Source: Planoprotostelium fungivorum (taxonomy: Eukaryota; Evosea; Variosea; Cavosteliida; Cavosteliaceae). Taken from it: 64,000 bases of DNA. A program made the translations under genes and the position numbers. The notes beneath the pieces were generated by a model. It saw only the letters and a program-made list of their open reading frames with translations, ran no database searches and was not told where the DNA came from. Below, in pieces: positions 11,106-25,600 of the stretch; position 1 is the first letter of the stretch, and each line of letters opens with the position of its first letter. The stretch lies in the NCBI GenBank assembly GCA_003024175.1, contig MDYQ01000118.1, positions 1-64,000 of the forward strand, read 5' to 3'.

Positions 11106-12117
11106 TCATCTCCAGTCCATGGGCAGTAGGATGAACCTGTGCAATGATGGTTGGTGTAATCTCACCTCGTGTAGTTCAGTCTCTGTGCGACGTTAACTGT
11201 CGGTTCAGATAGCGTTAGAATCTTCCATGATGCTCAACCGAGAAATCATAAAAAAGTGACTCACCACTAAGAAACAGGGAGGTTCACCGTGTTGAGGTTC
11301 TCGGGCAAGGAGCTCAGCCATTGAATGCCTGACTGAGAAATGTGACCCAGTCATACAATCGTCAGATGCGTTGATCTATATGAGGAGTCAGGCAGAACCA
11401 TCGGTGCAGGTAACCTACCCGGCGGAGGGCACATCATTACATATGGACCTAAGATCGATCTGTGTTACGTTTCCTGTAAAACGTATATATCCATCGCATC
11501 AGACTCACCGTGGTCGTTGAGAGCATTTAGAGGAGAGGTCTGCCGGTGTTCTGTGGAGGTGCGGGGGTGGGAGGTGACGGCCTATAACTTCGAAAATTTT
11601 CGCCACCCTCTAACATGAAACTGGTATCAATACGACACATGAGCCAGAATGCCAAGGTGAGTCCATTCCCCCATCTCGAATCAATCATTTCGTGGATGGA
11701 GAGGAGAGTCCACATCCTGTCTGTCTGCTCCCCTTTCATTGTCAACGACAAGAAATACTCTTGGTCCACATTGCATTCATATGGTGGGTCGTTCCTTCGA
11801 TGTACAGCATCTGACCTTCAAAGGTCCTGCTGTAGTGAATCGAACGCTGCGACGGTTGGTGTCGCTCATCGCACGCTGGTCGAGGTGAGAGTGTCCCAAT
11901 TCAATTATTTATAATAAAGCCATGATGAGTGAGGCGTTTGTGATGTGACTACGGTGGCTCGATCGTGATTGGCCCAGCTCGAACGCTGGAAAGTTCTATG
12001 AAATTGCCAGTGTGAATAAAATGTTTGACGAATTCTGGCGAGTCTCTTCGTCGGATTTGAGGAAGGTCAAGAACCGAGTTGAGCGGATAATGTCAAGAAA
12101 CGTAATTTTAAGCAGTA
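11106..12117 (-). CDS. Possible small F-box/LRR-like gene or gene remnant
   Basis: Several minus-strand pieces look like short exons of the style seen in the neighbouring chimera gene. An F-box-like opening (LDIIRSTRFLTFLKSDEET) lies near 12036-12100. Others are NVTQIDLRSICNDVPSAG (near 11400-11480), GIQWLSSLPENLNTVNLP (near 11275-11335) and a last exon ILTLSEPTVNVAQRLNYTRF followed by ILLPMDWR and a stop at 11106. GTGAG and CAG borders flank several pieces. I found no clear start codon and could not chain all the pieces in one frame, so this may be a decayed gene. It lies between the two arms of the 30-bp inverted repeat. Confidence 0.35.
12061..12090 (-). repeat. 30-bp inverted repeat, right copy
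   Basis: Perfect reverse complement of 10756-10785; the two copies are about 1.28 kb apart. This copy lies at the presumed 5' end of the small F-box/LRR-like gene and about 115 bp beyond the stop codon of the giant gene. No target-site duplication could be identified outside the pair. Confidence 0.8.
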
Positions 12118-12205
12118 TAAATTTAATTAGCCATTTCGTTTATTCTCTAGCTAGCTAAATCTCTCTGCGTTGTTGGTGATGCGGGTGGTGTGATGACCTC
12201 CAACA

Positions 12206-13620
12206 TCATGTTTGGCGTGTAGATGCTATTCCTTGGGTCTCTGGACTGGCGCTCAGCCCCTCGTCATCCGCTTCGTTCATTTCAGAGTTGTCCAGCGCAA
12301 TCTGTGATTCTTGTTCTGCCTCTCTCTTCTCCTTCTGCTTGAGATGCTCCACCATCGATTTGAGGAAAGCCGGAAGGCAGATGATGTAGAAGAAGACCAT
12401 GGCACCATAATGAATCCAGATCATGGCCACACACAGACGAGTGCGGTCTCTACTACTGAGTGTGCTCTCGTCGACCATGAGAGCGGAGAGGATGAGGATC
12501 AATAAGATGACCGCCGAGAAGAGCAAGTCGATGACCATGGAGAATCGGTCTGCGTAAGGTCTCTGCCACAAGATGATGGCGATGTAAGCCATCAGGATGA
12601 TGAGTAGGGCTATGATCTGCACGTAGGTGGAAGCGTGAGACGAGCCGGGGGAGAAGAGGGCTATGACCAGAGCGAAGAGGAACTTCTTTGCAAAGACGAT
12701 GAGGTAGAAGTATCTGTGGATGAGGGTGTCCTTTGCTTGCCACGGTTTGTACAAGCCGGCAGTACATCCCAACACTCTCGTGTCGAAGGTATATCTTTTT
12801 AGAACATCAGATGCGATTCGTTATACAAAGTCATCCTCACCTGTCGTCTTCGTTGGGAATGGGTGCTGGTTGGCTGACCTCCTGAGCTCGTTGTTCTGCT
12901 GTTACCTCTTCGACACCGATTGAATCTGGTTGGAAGACTAACTTTCAGTCTCCTCTTCGGTATCTCTTCAGCTTCAGCTTCGTTCGATGTATATCTTCTC
13001 ACTCGCTGTCGGCTGAGCTGAGTGCATGGGTTGGTGAATCTTGTTCCATCTGGAGCGAACGGCCAAGATGTAGATGATGGGGACACGGTGAGAAGTATCA
13101 CGGATGCAAACATGATGGCAATGGACATCTCTCTCCCGGCACGTCGGCCACGGCCTGACTGATGAACTGATCGACAGACTGTAAGGTTCTGTGACCTGCA
13201 CGTCTCTCCTCTGACTCAAAGGTGAAGATGAACTGTTTCAGTGCTGTAGAGATCTGTCTCAACTGTGAGTGGTCCGAACAGGTGAACGTGTGTCATCTCT
13301 CACCTGCCAGGGCACAGAAGCAGAGAGATTGAGCCAAGAGAAGCAGCCGATGAAGTTCATGTAGAAGGTGGGATAGTTGACATTGACCTGCAATGACAGC
13401 ACCTGTTACCTTACGCTGCCACATGACATCTGCACTCACCATTAGCTGCATGAAATCAATGAGATGCCAAGCTCGTGAGGCTGAGTAGAAGGTGAAGCCA
13501 GTGAAACCGAGAAACAAACCGAAGAGAGTGAGAATGATACCGCCATAGCAGTAACCAGGCTGGGCAGCTGCAGGGAAGGAGACATGGACGGTAGACTCTG
13601 CACACTGAGACCACATGTCA
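12206..13620 (-). other. C-terminal multi-pass membrane region, TRP-like (Flc-type)
   Basis: This is the C-terminal part of the giant protein. A first hydrophobic segment (GGIILTLFGLFLGFTGFTFY) is followed by HLIDFMQLM. An intron then joins in-frame to VNVNYPTFYMNFIGCFSWLN and LSASVPWQ. The last exon (12206-12775) has KPWQAKDTLIHRYFYLIVF, a hydrophobic stretch, YIAIILWQRPYADRF and three more membrane spans. The aromatic-rich Y-P-x-F-x5-F-x-W-L segment and the later R-P-Y motif are what I know from the fungal/protist TRP-like family. The tail contains a short coiled coil (HLKQKEKREAEQESQ) and an acidic end. Confidence 0.65.
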
Positions 13621-16600
13621 CAGGCAGAATAGCTCAAGGTGTCGTTCGTAGCTTGATTGGAAGTAGGGACGTAACGAATGACAATGACGGTTTCGTTGGC
13701 ATCGTTCGCGTACACATCATCGATACTGGCAGTGCCGTGGCTTGGTTTTTTCTATATAGTGTCAATTTTAACATGTCGATGTCGATATTGATAAATAACA
13801 TGAGAGAGATATTATTCGCTCGACTCACGCTAATCTTGGCACTATCTCGATCAATATCGATGATGTTGAGAGCGACGTAGAGGTCATAAGCCTCGTCTGA
13901 TGATGTTCCAACATTCTGGGTGTTGTTGACGTATATGATCTGATAGACCTCTTGATTGGTAGAGTTGTCGTATTTCGTCGCATTCAACCATTTGGGTGGC
14001 ATTGGTGCCACGACAGTGAAGTTGAACTGCAGCAGCAAACACATCGGCTGCTCGTTACATGCTGTCAAGATAACGATGAATGAGCCAGACTTGAACGGGG
14101 GCGGTGTGTACATAGCGTCGAGAAGGTACTGTGCTATGTATCAGATGATAGACAATGTCATCTGAGACTCACTGGACTCGATGCTGGATAAGACTGAGAT
14201 GTGTTCATCGCGAACGAGCCAGAGGTGACTGAGTCGACTCGTACGAAGGACAGAGGCGAGTCAGGACAGAACAGTCTCGAGCTGATGTTCACAGAGACAC
14301 CTGCCTCCTTCAGCTTCTCTCTTTCACATCTCTTCTCACCGTTCTGAGGAGTGATGAGGGTCTGATTCAATGCAAAGGGTGCGTGTGGTCTGTAAGCGAC
14401 GACGTATGTGATATTTGCCTCCTTGCATGCGCCTGTGCTATCGCAGATCTTATAGCTGACGCTATCGTTACCCCAGAAGTATTGTTCTGGTTGATAATAA
14501 ACAGTTCCGTTGGTCAAGTTTGCACTGCCTGATAGAGTGCTCGAAGTGAGAGACAGAGTCTTCCAATCGATGTCCTGAGAGAGTGTCGGTACAATGTCAT
14601 CACAAGTCATTCACTCACTTGATAACCATCGGGATCGCTGATGTGATCGTACAGATCGACTGTGTGGTTGCCTCCTTCGTCAAAGTAGAAGGTCAAATTC
14701 TCCGGTCTAGGCTTGTAGTTGATCGTGGCGTATACATCCAAGTTTCCAGTGGTGTTCCTCACCGCTTCTGATGTCGTCGCAGAAGCGTAACTGAGAGTAC
14801 TGCTGATTTGGATAACCTGAGATGTTCAGATGATTGTACGGATGTGACGTTCACCTCTCCCTCCTTGGCTAAATCGTTCACTAAGATGGAAGGATAAGAG
14901 AATCCGATCAACTTGCCAGGTAAGAGAGTCAATGCATTGTACGTCAGAACATTCGAACGCTTTCCACTGTCGATGGTGGACGTTAATTCATCGGGCAGAA
15001 GTGTGACGATCTAAACGAATTCGTCAGAACGTACTGCATCTCTCTCCTCTCACCTGCACACCAAAAGCACTGACCAGACTGGAGCCCTTGTGGTTGGCAT
15101 CCAGTTTGAGAGTGACGTAATCGCCCGGATTGATCTATCACCCATTCAGAGATCACATCACGATGAATCGGCCTCACCTTTGGATGGGGCGTGTGGATGC
15201 TCAAGCTCAGAGACATCTCAGGCATCGTAATGTAACAGGGTGGAATGTCTAATTTGAACAGACGAGGTAGGTTGGTATCGATATCGGGCCAAGTCAGAGT
15301 CAGACTCTGATTGAGGAAGCTCTGTCCTTGGTGTGAGTGAAATAGTGCGAGGGTGGTCTCACCGAGGGAGTCGCCCACGACAGTGGCTGCACTGCAAATT
15401 TGACGACGAGATTAAGATCTTCGGACAGATCTGCAAGATGATCGAAATTCATCATCCATTGATGCTCTACCAAGCTAGAATTGGGCAGGTTCGTATCTAC
15501 CATGGTGACCATTGGTAGATCGGGTGAGTTGGATAACATCATCGTGCCGTCGGGCAGAGTGATCGAAGTCAATTCTACGCGATGTAAATTCACTACCATA
15601 CATCTCTCCTCACCCTTCAGTATGACTCCACCACCGATGCTGATGATCGATCCCGATAGAGTGAAGCGATTGACGTGGGCGGGGACAACCAAGGTGGCCT
15701 GGAAGATGACATTCTGTCCCAGCGCGATCGAAAGTGGTGCTGTACTGGCTCCGATGACGCTGGAAGGATGGATCGAATAAACAGTTGAATCTGCCACATA
15801 GGCCTGATCAGGTCAGAATTGAATGAATAGAATGCATCTCACCGTGCTGGAATCGCGAACGATGCGAGAGTATGGGTTGGGTGATGTTGCGAAGCTTATC
15901 GATTGGATGACCAGATAATTTCCGCTCGAAGTTCCAGCCAACAGTTGCAAGCTGAAAGACCATGTCTGATTGACGGAAAGAGTGTTGAGAGAAAACGAGA
16001 CGACAGTCGAATTGAATTCCGTGCTGTTTCCTCCTCCATTCACTGCTGATCCAGATACGACGGACATCTAACATGATCAATGAACACCTCACGATGGTAA
16101 ACTCACATCGACGAGCGTCAAGAAGAGCTGAATGCTCTCGGCAGTTGCCGTGGAAGCGAGAGAATGGGATACGGTGATGTTCATCGTCAGTCGACTGTTG
16201 TACGTCGTGTTTGCTGCGTCGAACGTAGATCGAATGCTCAAGGATGGCTGAATGACCTGAAGAAATAAACAGAGGTTCAAGTAAAGCGAGAATCACCGTG
16301 ATGTCTTGAGTTCCACTGACCACGACGGATGGAAGGCTTAAATCGTAAGAGAAAGATGTCACCAGCAGAGGAACGACTGAAGGTAGATCCAACAGTCGAT
16401 ATCGCAAAGTGAAGGTGATCCGTTCGGTGGAATTTGGACGAGATTGAGAGGGTGAGACTTGTAAACCGTCGACATCAAAGGTGATGCCGATCTGTCTGTT
16501 GCTGATGTCCATCATCTGTTTGTCTCAGTGACTGATCGATAGATAAAGAGGATGACACACCGGTAGAGGATGGGTAGCGTTAAAGTTGGCAGAGAAATTG

Positions 16601-19600
16601 ACATCGGATGATGAACCAATCACCCCAGCTGATTCATACTGAAGCCATTCAGTTGAATTTAATTTTTGCGTCCTCTCACCTCGACCAATGGATTGCCCTG
16701 ATTGTCCAAGGGGAAGTGCACATTGAATTTTGTGTTTGTGTACGTTCCTCTCACTGCTGCTATCGTAACATTGATGTCCGCTGATGTTCCCACTGTCAGA
16801 CTGTTCAGTGAGCCTGTAGAAGTGGCCACAGGTGATGGCACAGTGACTGTGAGGAACTTGTAGGATGATGTGGATGTGCGAGGCAGACCAAAGGATGATG
16901 GAATGGACTGCCATGAGTTGTCCACTGTCACATCGATCTTCTGTCCAGGTACAACGGTAGCATCCGTGACTAACATCATGTCGATGTGGATCTCAGCGCC
17001 GATGGAGAAGAGAGGGGCAGTGATGATGAGTTGACCAGATGTGATTACTGATGTGATGTTGTCGATGGAGAAGGCGTCAGATGTGACGTTGTCCGAGCTA
17101 CCCGAGATAACAGTGATTCTAAGATTATCAGGGTGTAGTGTCATTTGATTGAAGCGAATGGTCGTGGAGATGCTGTGAGCCTCTGCAGTAGAGCCCTCGT
17201 GTGACAGAGAGACACTACCGTTGACCGTCTGACCCGCTTGTATAGCAATGTTGCTGGGAAAGCTAGAGGCAGAGACGAGTGAGGCTTGATAGACAGAGAG
17301 AGTGAAAGGGAAGACTTGAGGTGTGCTTCCGTGACTCCATGACAGCTCTGTCGAGTGGCACAGTAGCTTGCCAGGGATATTCTGAGGCAGGTCTTGCAGA
17401 GTGCAAGCCACGTATAGTTGAAGGCAGTCATCCATGGTGGTTGAACCGTAGGCAGTACTGTTGATGGTATCCAGCAGAAGATTGAGGCTACCATCAGAAG
17501 AGACCAGAGAGGTAAGATCTTGTCCTTCGCTCAGTCCACTTCCGCTCAGATGTCTTCCGACACGTACGACTGTCACATCTGCACCGAATCAGATCACGCA
17601 CATCTCATCAGCTTCTCACTTGTCACTGTCAGTCTGGCTGTTGTGTCCACAGTCATGTTGTTGCGTGAGACAGAGGAGATGAATGAGTTGTCTGAGATGT
17701 TGACTTGATGTAGACCGTAAGGGAAAGAGATGAGAAGCATAGTGGACAGTGTCTCTCCCACTCTCAGACCTGTCATGACATGGGATGCATTTGTTGATGT
17801 GAGGTTATTCAGAGGGTCTTGAGGGTTGGGATAAGTGATGCCCGAGTCAGTGATATTGAAAGAGATCGATGGCATCATAACATCTTGCAGAATGACTGAA
17901 ATCATCTTTGGATGAGATGATGTGAAGATCAGCTCTCTTGTATCACGTAATATCCTGATCAACAGTCAGATATCGGTTGAATGACGATGATCTGGTAAAT
18001 GATGCAATAAAAATCGATGATTTGTTCACCTGGACGGAGAGGGAGCGGTCTGCCATAGCATGTACATGTCACTGTGTGGATAGTGGAATGGTATGTCATT
18101 AGACACCGTCACCATGTAGATGAATGTTGCCGTCTGTCCAGGCTGTAAGAGGGGCAAGTCGAAGCCTACAGATCCGTCTGAGGCCTCTACAAAGTTGCCC
18201 GAGCTGGCAGAGGTCGAGCCACGGACCAGACGCAAGTAAGGGTCTGTCACATTGTCCCACAGCGTGATGTTGTAAGCAGCTACTGTGTTGGCCAGACGAT
18301 GAGATACGACCAGCTGCATCTCAACGACGTCGCCCTCAGTCACAATGGACTGTGATGAGGTGAAAGAGAAGTCCAAGAGGGGTGTGACCAGGGTCATGAC
18401 ATAGTTGTAGCTTGTGTTCTTGACGTTCCAGTCAACCATGGAAGAGAGAGGCAGAGATGCATCGTAGACGTTGTAGTCGTTGTCAGAGAGCAAGAAGGTC
18501 ACTCTCACGTCCATCGTGTTGTTCACACCGACGCTAGCCACCTGCACATGATCAAAACAAAGGCATGCAGATGACACAAGCCGTACCTTGCCAAAGGAGA
18601 TGATGGCAGTAGATATGTTGTGAGCGTCTGCTGTGACCATGGGCAGCGTACCATTCTGTGGCAACTGATCGAAAGACAGGTCACCATGGAAAGAAGACTG
18701 AACAGACTGGAATGTCATCTGGTGGGCAGGAAGTGATAAGGTGACAGTCAAATTGTTTGTGATGCCATAAGGTAACTGTGCAGTCGTAAGTCATGATAGA
18801 ATGAAGAAGAGAGTATGACAGCGACTCACTTGTAGTTGAACGATGAAATCAACGAGTTGATTGGGTGTGACAAGTACATCCGAAGTTCTCAGAACATTCA
18901 ATGATTCGTAAGAGAAACTGGATATCACGTCGATGATCTCGAGCGATATCTCCGGTCCATCCACTGTGTACACCCTCGTCTCAACCGATTCTATAGCAGG
19001 AGAGCTTGCGTAGGACAGTTGAGCTGTCTCGATCAGCAAGAGAAAGTGATTTGGTGCGAAACTGATGGCTCACCGAATGAAGAGTACAGCTTCGAAAACT
19101 CAACGTCGCCTCTTATGATGGCAGAGAATTCGATGATGATCGACTCGTTAAGTGGGATGGTTGCTATGGCTACCACTACGGCACCGTGTGAATCTAGCGT
19201 GATTTTACCGGAAGTAGTGTAGAGGGAGGTGAGGCTGACGTTGAGATAACTTTCCACGTGGTAGATCAAACCGAGGTCGAATGCAGCGGCGGTGCTGAGT
19301 GTGGCGTGGGAGATGTTAGCGCGGTAGTGGATGACGTCTCCTCCTTGACCAGAAGAACGAGAAGACTGAGATGACATCAGATTCAATTCATAGATAACGA
19401 CATATAACTCACTGTGCAGTCCACGATCAGAGTGGGCTCTACAATATCAAATCCATAGCTCTTCTCGAAGAATATTCCGTGGGCAAAAGAGAAGGCTACG
19501 TCTACATCCACATGTGACATAGCGATGGAATTGCTGCTGTCATCCACATACAGTGCTATCTCCACTCTGGCCTCGTTCTCTCCCACTGCAGATGTCGTGC

Positions 19601-22600
19601 TGTTGCTCATGTTGTCTCTCGGTGACGACTGTGTGCCATCAAAGTCATAGACGATGGTAGTAGTGGGTCCAGTCGTGGGCGTGAGAGAAGCGTTGCTGTC
19701 AGTGGCAAGGCTGTGAGAGTACAAGTGATTGCCCATGTACAAACGAGTTGTGTCCACGCCAAGATGAGCGCCAAAGGTGCTGAGAGAGATGTTGACCTTC
19801 AGCTCTGATGTACTTCCATATGGCAGCTGCAGATAGACGATCAACGCCACGCGTTCACCGACAGATAACAGAGAGGATGAGTTGGTGTGGATGTTGGAGA
19901 TGATCTGTGAGCTGGCCACGGGAGATGGTGTATTGACACTCAAGATAGAATCCAGTACAGTGTACCTTCTGGCATACTGTAGATTTGGTGCACTGAAATA
20001 AGCAAGGGCCAGGGGGTGGTAGATAGTCGTATTCATCGGTATAAAGTCCCACAGTTGTGTCGTGTACGTGAGCTGAGCCACGCTATCTGGCAGGTGGTCG
20101 TACGATAAGTCGAGCGTGTTGACGCTCGTGTTCTTCTCCACGTAAGAGCCGGCATCGATCGATGTGACATTCCAGTTTGGTAGAGTATCACCGATGATGG
20201 ATACGTGGAATGGTGTTGATGTGGCCGAGAGGGAAGGCTCGATCTGGAAGCTGACGTTGAAGAAATCACCACCTTGTCCGTTCTCTCTGTCGATGGTGGA
20301 GGAGAAGACTAGATCGGGCTCTTGAAGTGTCCAAGTGTGGTCGTACGTCGAAACGATACCGTTATCTTCTGTCAAGGTCGTTGTGAGGCTGACAGTCTGT
20401 CCAACATAGTTCCTCTCCAGGTCAGGTGCGTACAGATTGAGCTCAACGATCATCTTGCCGTCACTGTTCGTTCCATCACCGATGATGTAGCCAGGCGCTG
20501 ACATCACTCGGCCAAACATTCCTTGTATCTCGTCTGCCAGCCCATCGCCGTCGATGTCGATCACGTCCAGCAAGCTCTTGTCTCTCAGTCCAGTCGAGTT
20601 GGTGTGTGAGCCGATGCTGACACTGGCGTTGATGACTTGCAGTGCGCCTGTGCCTGACAAGAGAGTAGAGAGGAAGAGAGAGGAAGTAGAGCCAAAGGGT
20701 AGATCGATGACGTGAAGTAGCGTGATGACTTGTCCTATGGTCAAGTTGTTGCTACTGCTGCTAGGGATATCCGTTGTGAAGTCGGTGGTGTAAGAAACCA
20801 ATGGAGTGGTGATACCAATCGTTATATCTTCCAGGAAATTCCTAGCGGGAGATGTGGGGGCGGTCTGGTAGTGCAGCGTCATCGGATTGTAGATGGTACT
20901 GTTGTATGAAACAAAGTCATACAGCTTGGCATCGAATGTTATGGTAGTGTTGGTAGACAGGACCAATCTTGGTATGAGGATGTTGATCGACTCGTCTCCC
21001 ACTGATTGTCCAGATAGTATGTTGTAGAGGGGAGAATCACAGATGATCGAGCCTGGTACAGGAATGAAGCCGGGAAGGAGAGGCACTTCCAGTCTGGTCT
21101 CCATGGCATCAGCAGTGGATTGAGACAAGTGAGAGATGACCAAGGTGAACTGAATGACGTCTCCTCCCTGACCGTTCGATGTGTTGGATGCCACAGTGAA
21201 GGTGAGAGAAGGCTCAGTGATAGTCCAGGAGAGCGTGGGGACGGTGATGATAGAAGCAGGTCCAGAGAAGGTGGTTGTGATGTTTGTTTCCATGTCCTTC
21301 GCGTTTGTGACCGTATTGTTGATGTAGAACACGGTCGTAATCTCGATCTGTCTTCCTGGTAGACTTGAATTCCCTCCAATGGATGTGTTGTCGGACGACA
21401 TGATAGTGCCCAGCTCAAAGTGGACCACATCAGCCAATCCATCGTTGTTCGTGTCTACCACCGATGATGCGTTCGAGCCAGTAGTCAGCAGTGATGAGTT
21501 GACGTTGCTGCCCATAGTGATGACAGATGAGACCACAGAGACAGGCACAGAGGGAAGGAAGGCATAAGTGACGTTGAGAGCATCAGTTGATCCAATGGGC
21601 AGTAGAACAGTGGTCGTGAGAGTGATTAATTCTCCCACACCGATGAGTGTAGAAGATGTACCGTGAACATCGCCAGAGAAACTATTGAATGCCGTTGTGA
21701 TCTGAACAATTATAAACGAAATCGCACGAGACAGAAAAGAATACTCACGTTGGGTGTAATGACATCAGAAGAGAGATCGATGATGGGATATGTCTTCGCA
21801 TAGATGTCTGGCGAGCTTGTATAGCTGACCGTGCCCATGTTGCTGACTACTGTGTTCATCTCTGCGTACTCGTACAGCGTGGCGTTGTATCTCAGCGTCA
21901 TCGTTGATGCTGTGGGAAGCTCATATGCCGTCAGATAGAGGCCAGTGATAGAAGGCACAACAATTGCCGAGCCGCCGGTGACCACAGCTGAGCCTGGCAC
22001 GAGAGTCCAGACAGGAGAGAGGGCATAGTTGTAGTGTATGCCAAAGGCAGAGGACGTCGATGCAGCTGAGTGAGACAAGATCACAGTGAAGGCAATGTTA
22101 GCGTCACCTTGGCCATAGGTAGGTGTGTTGCTCTGTGTGGCCACGAGAGATGGTCGAACAATTGTCCATGTCTCAGTGGAGTTTCCAATGTCACCGGTAG
22201 AGCTACTGACCGAGGAATTGTAACTGATTGAGCTTCCGACAGCGTTCTCAGGTATATCGGGCAGGTAGACCAAGGTAGTGACAGTCACTCTTCTTGTGTA
22301 TGTATCGCCCGCAGATGTCATCAGCTTGCCCAGTGTGATGTTCACCGTGTCGTTGTACGTGTTGTTTGCTGCACTGGACAAGACTGCTGGATCATCTTCA
22401 ACCAGAAGAGACGAGTTGATGTTGCTGCCAAAGCTGACTGTCGAGCTCATGATCTCAAACACTGCACTGCCTGCCTCATTTTGAAAGGACAAAGAGATGT
22501 TGACTCCTGTGGCTTGACCGATGGGCATAGTGAGGTAGTGAGAGATAGTAAGGACTTCTCCAATCGACAGCACTGATGGATTGAGACCATGGCCAGTCGA

Positions 22601-25600
22601 TCGATATCCTGCCGAGAATTGCCCGTCCAACGTGGAGACGAAGAGAGTCGTCGTGTTGATGTACTCTCTCGAAAGACTGTTGTGTCCTCCAAGGTAAACA
22701 ATTGTAGCCGTGGTGGGGCAAGTGCTTCTGTCCGGTACAAAGGTGTACATCTTCGTTGTGTAGTTGAAAGTGAGATTGCTTCCGAGAGGCAATAATGGTC
22801 CAGTGATGGTCACAGAAGAGCTGCCCATGTTGTTGCCCTCTACCACTCTGAAGCCAGCCTCACTCAGTTGGACTGACCCGGGGACCAGGACAAAGTAAGG
22901 AAGCAGCGGCACTGTGATGACCATCTCGCAGGCTGGTGAGTCGCTGATGGCCGTGTGGAAGAGAGTGATGGTGTGATTGACAGTGTCCCCTCCTTGTACG
23001 CCCATGTATGGGAAGGTGGATGAGATACTGGTGATCTGTGGCTCTGTGATGGTCCACGAAAGGTCTAGTAGATCGACAGCCGAGGCAGAGCCGATGACTC
23101 TGGTCGTCAGACTTGCGATGACTCCTCTGACGTTGGTAACCGTGTCGTTGATGAAGAACACTGTAGTGATCTGTATCTGTCTCCCTTCAACGCTGCCTCC
23201 TATCGTTGTGTTGTCTGACGACATCACAGTGCCCAGGCTGTACTTGATCACATCTGCCAGTCCGTCGTTGTTTGTATCGACCAGTGATGATGCGTTCGAG
23301 CCAGTGGGCAGAAGAGAAGAGTTGACGTTGCTGCCCATAGTGATGAATGAAGAGACCACAGAGACAGGCACAGAGGAGAGGAATGCATAGGTGACGTTGA
23401 GATCAGTAGAGCCGATGGGTAGAGCGATGAGAGTGTCGACAGTGATGAGCTCTCCCACACTGATCAAAGAAGATGATGCACCGTGGACATCACCAGAGAA
23501 CGAGTTCGATGCAGTCGTGATCTATTGAATTGATTAGATTCGAATAAAACGTAAATGAACTCACGTTAGGTGTTATGATGTCCGAAGAAGGAGTCAGAGT
23601 GGGATAAGTCCTGGCGTAGTGAACTGGTGAACTGGTGTAAATGACTGATCCAGTGTTGTCGATGACTCTGTTCATAGGGGAGTACTCGAACAGTGTGGCA
23701 TTGTACGTGATTGTGATGGACGATGTGTTGGTCAATTCAGTGGCTGTGATGTACAATCCAGAGTCAGAAGGTACAGCTGAGGCTGAGCTGCCGACGATGA
23801 CCAGAGATCCAGGAACTAAGATCCACTGAGGTGCTAAGGGGAAGTTGATGTGCAGACCATAAGCAGTGGCAGTAGATTCCGCTGCGTGAGACAGAACCAC
23901 AGCGAAGGCTACATTGGTATCTCCTTCACCAAAGGTGGGCGTGCTGTTCTGTACGACCACGAGCGATGGTTCCACGATAGTCCATGAAATAGTCGGCATG
24001 GTGATGGCTGATGCGGGTCCAGTGAAGGTGGTCGTGAGGTTGATCAGCACATCTTGTATGTTGGTGATGGTATCGTTCACGTAGAAGGTAGTGGTGATCT
24101 CAATCTGTCTTCCTAACAATGTTTGATTTCCTCCAATGGATGTGTTGTCAGAGGACAAGACAGTCCCCAGCTCGAAATGGATGACATCAGCTAAGCCATC
24201 ATTGTTCGTGTCCGCCAGTGACGATGCGTTTGAGCCAGTGATAAGCAGAGACGAGTTTGTGTTCGTTCCCATAGTGATAGTCGATGAGAGGATGGCCACA
24301 GGCACAGAGGGATCGAAGGCATAGGTAATGTTGAGGGCATCAGTTGATCCGATGGGCAGAGTGACAGTGGTAGTCAAGGTGATGAGCTCTCCCACGCTGA
24401 TGACTGATGATGATGGACCGTGTACATTGCCATAGAAAGTAGTCCCTCCTGTTGTTATCTGAAGATCGCGTCAGTGAAAGCCATGATGATTTCAGTCTTA
24501 CATTGGGTGTCGTGATGGTGGATGATGGAGTGAGCACTGGATAGTTTCTGGAATAGCTGTTCGGCGAACTTGTGTACGAGATGACTCCAACGTTATCGAT
24601 GACTCTGTTCATGGGAGAGTACTCGTACAGTGTGGCATTGTAACTGACTCTGATCAATGTCGATGTGTTCACAACAGCTGCTGTGATAAACAGCCCAGCA
24701 GCAGATGGTACGACTTCGGCTAAGCCACCAGTAATGACCACAGATCCAGGTACTAAGATCCACTGAGGTGACAGAGGATAGTCAATGTGTATGCCATATG
24801 CACTTGCTGTCGAACTGTTTGTGTGCGACAGCGTCACTGTAAAAGCTACTTCTGTATCCCCTTGACCAAAGGCAGGCGTGCTGTTCTGTGTGATGGCTAG
24901 TGTTGGCTCAGTGATAGTCCAGGAGAGGGTAGGCACAGTGATGGCCGACGCAGGCCCAGTGATGGTGGTTGTCAAGTTGGTAGCGACTTGTCTGATATTG
25001 GTGGCCGTATCATTGACGAAAAAGAGAGTTGTGATCTGAATCTGTCGTCCCAGTAGAGAAGTGTTACCATCAATGGATGTGTTGTCTGACGATAAGATAG
25101 TCCCCAAATTGTAATGAATCACATCAGCCGTTCCATCATTGTTCGTGTCCACCAGTGATGTTGCATTCGAGCCAGTAGCCAGATGAGAAGAGTTCGTGTT
25201 TGTGCCCATCGTGATCAAAGAGGAGACTATTGTGATCGGCACAGAAGGAAGGAAGGCATAGGTAAGATTGAGAGCATCGGTCGATCCAATGGGTAGATTG
25301 ATGAGAGTGTTCAATGTGATGAGCTCTCCAACGCTGATGAGCGAAGAAGAGGCACCTTGAACATCGCCGGAGAAGGTATTCACTGCCGTGGTGATCTGAT
25401 GATGGTGTTAGAATATATTAGAATATGAACGATTCTAATTCTCACATTTGGAGTTGTGATCATGGAAGATGGGCTCAGGACTGGGTACATTCGAGAATAA
25501 GCATTTGGTGAACTCGTATAGGAAATTGATCCAGAGTTGCTGATGACACTGTTCATGGGAGAGTATTCAAATAGTGTGGCATTGTAATTGACTGTAATGG

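Noticed and set aside
10756-12090. A classical DNA transposon bounded by terminal inverted repeats
   Set aside because: No transposase-like sequence and no target-site duplication is visible, and the repeat itself reads as F-box coding sequence.
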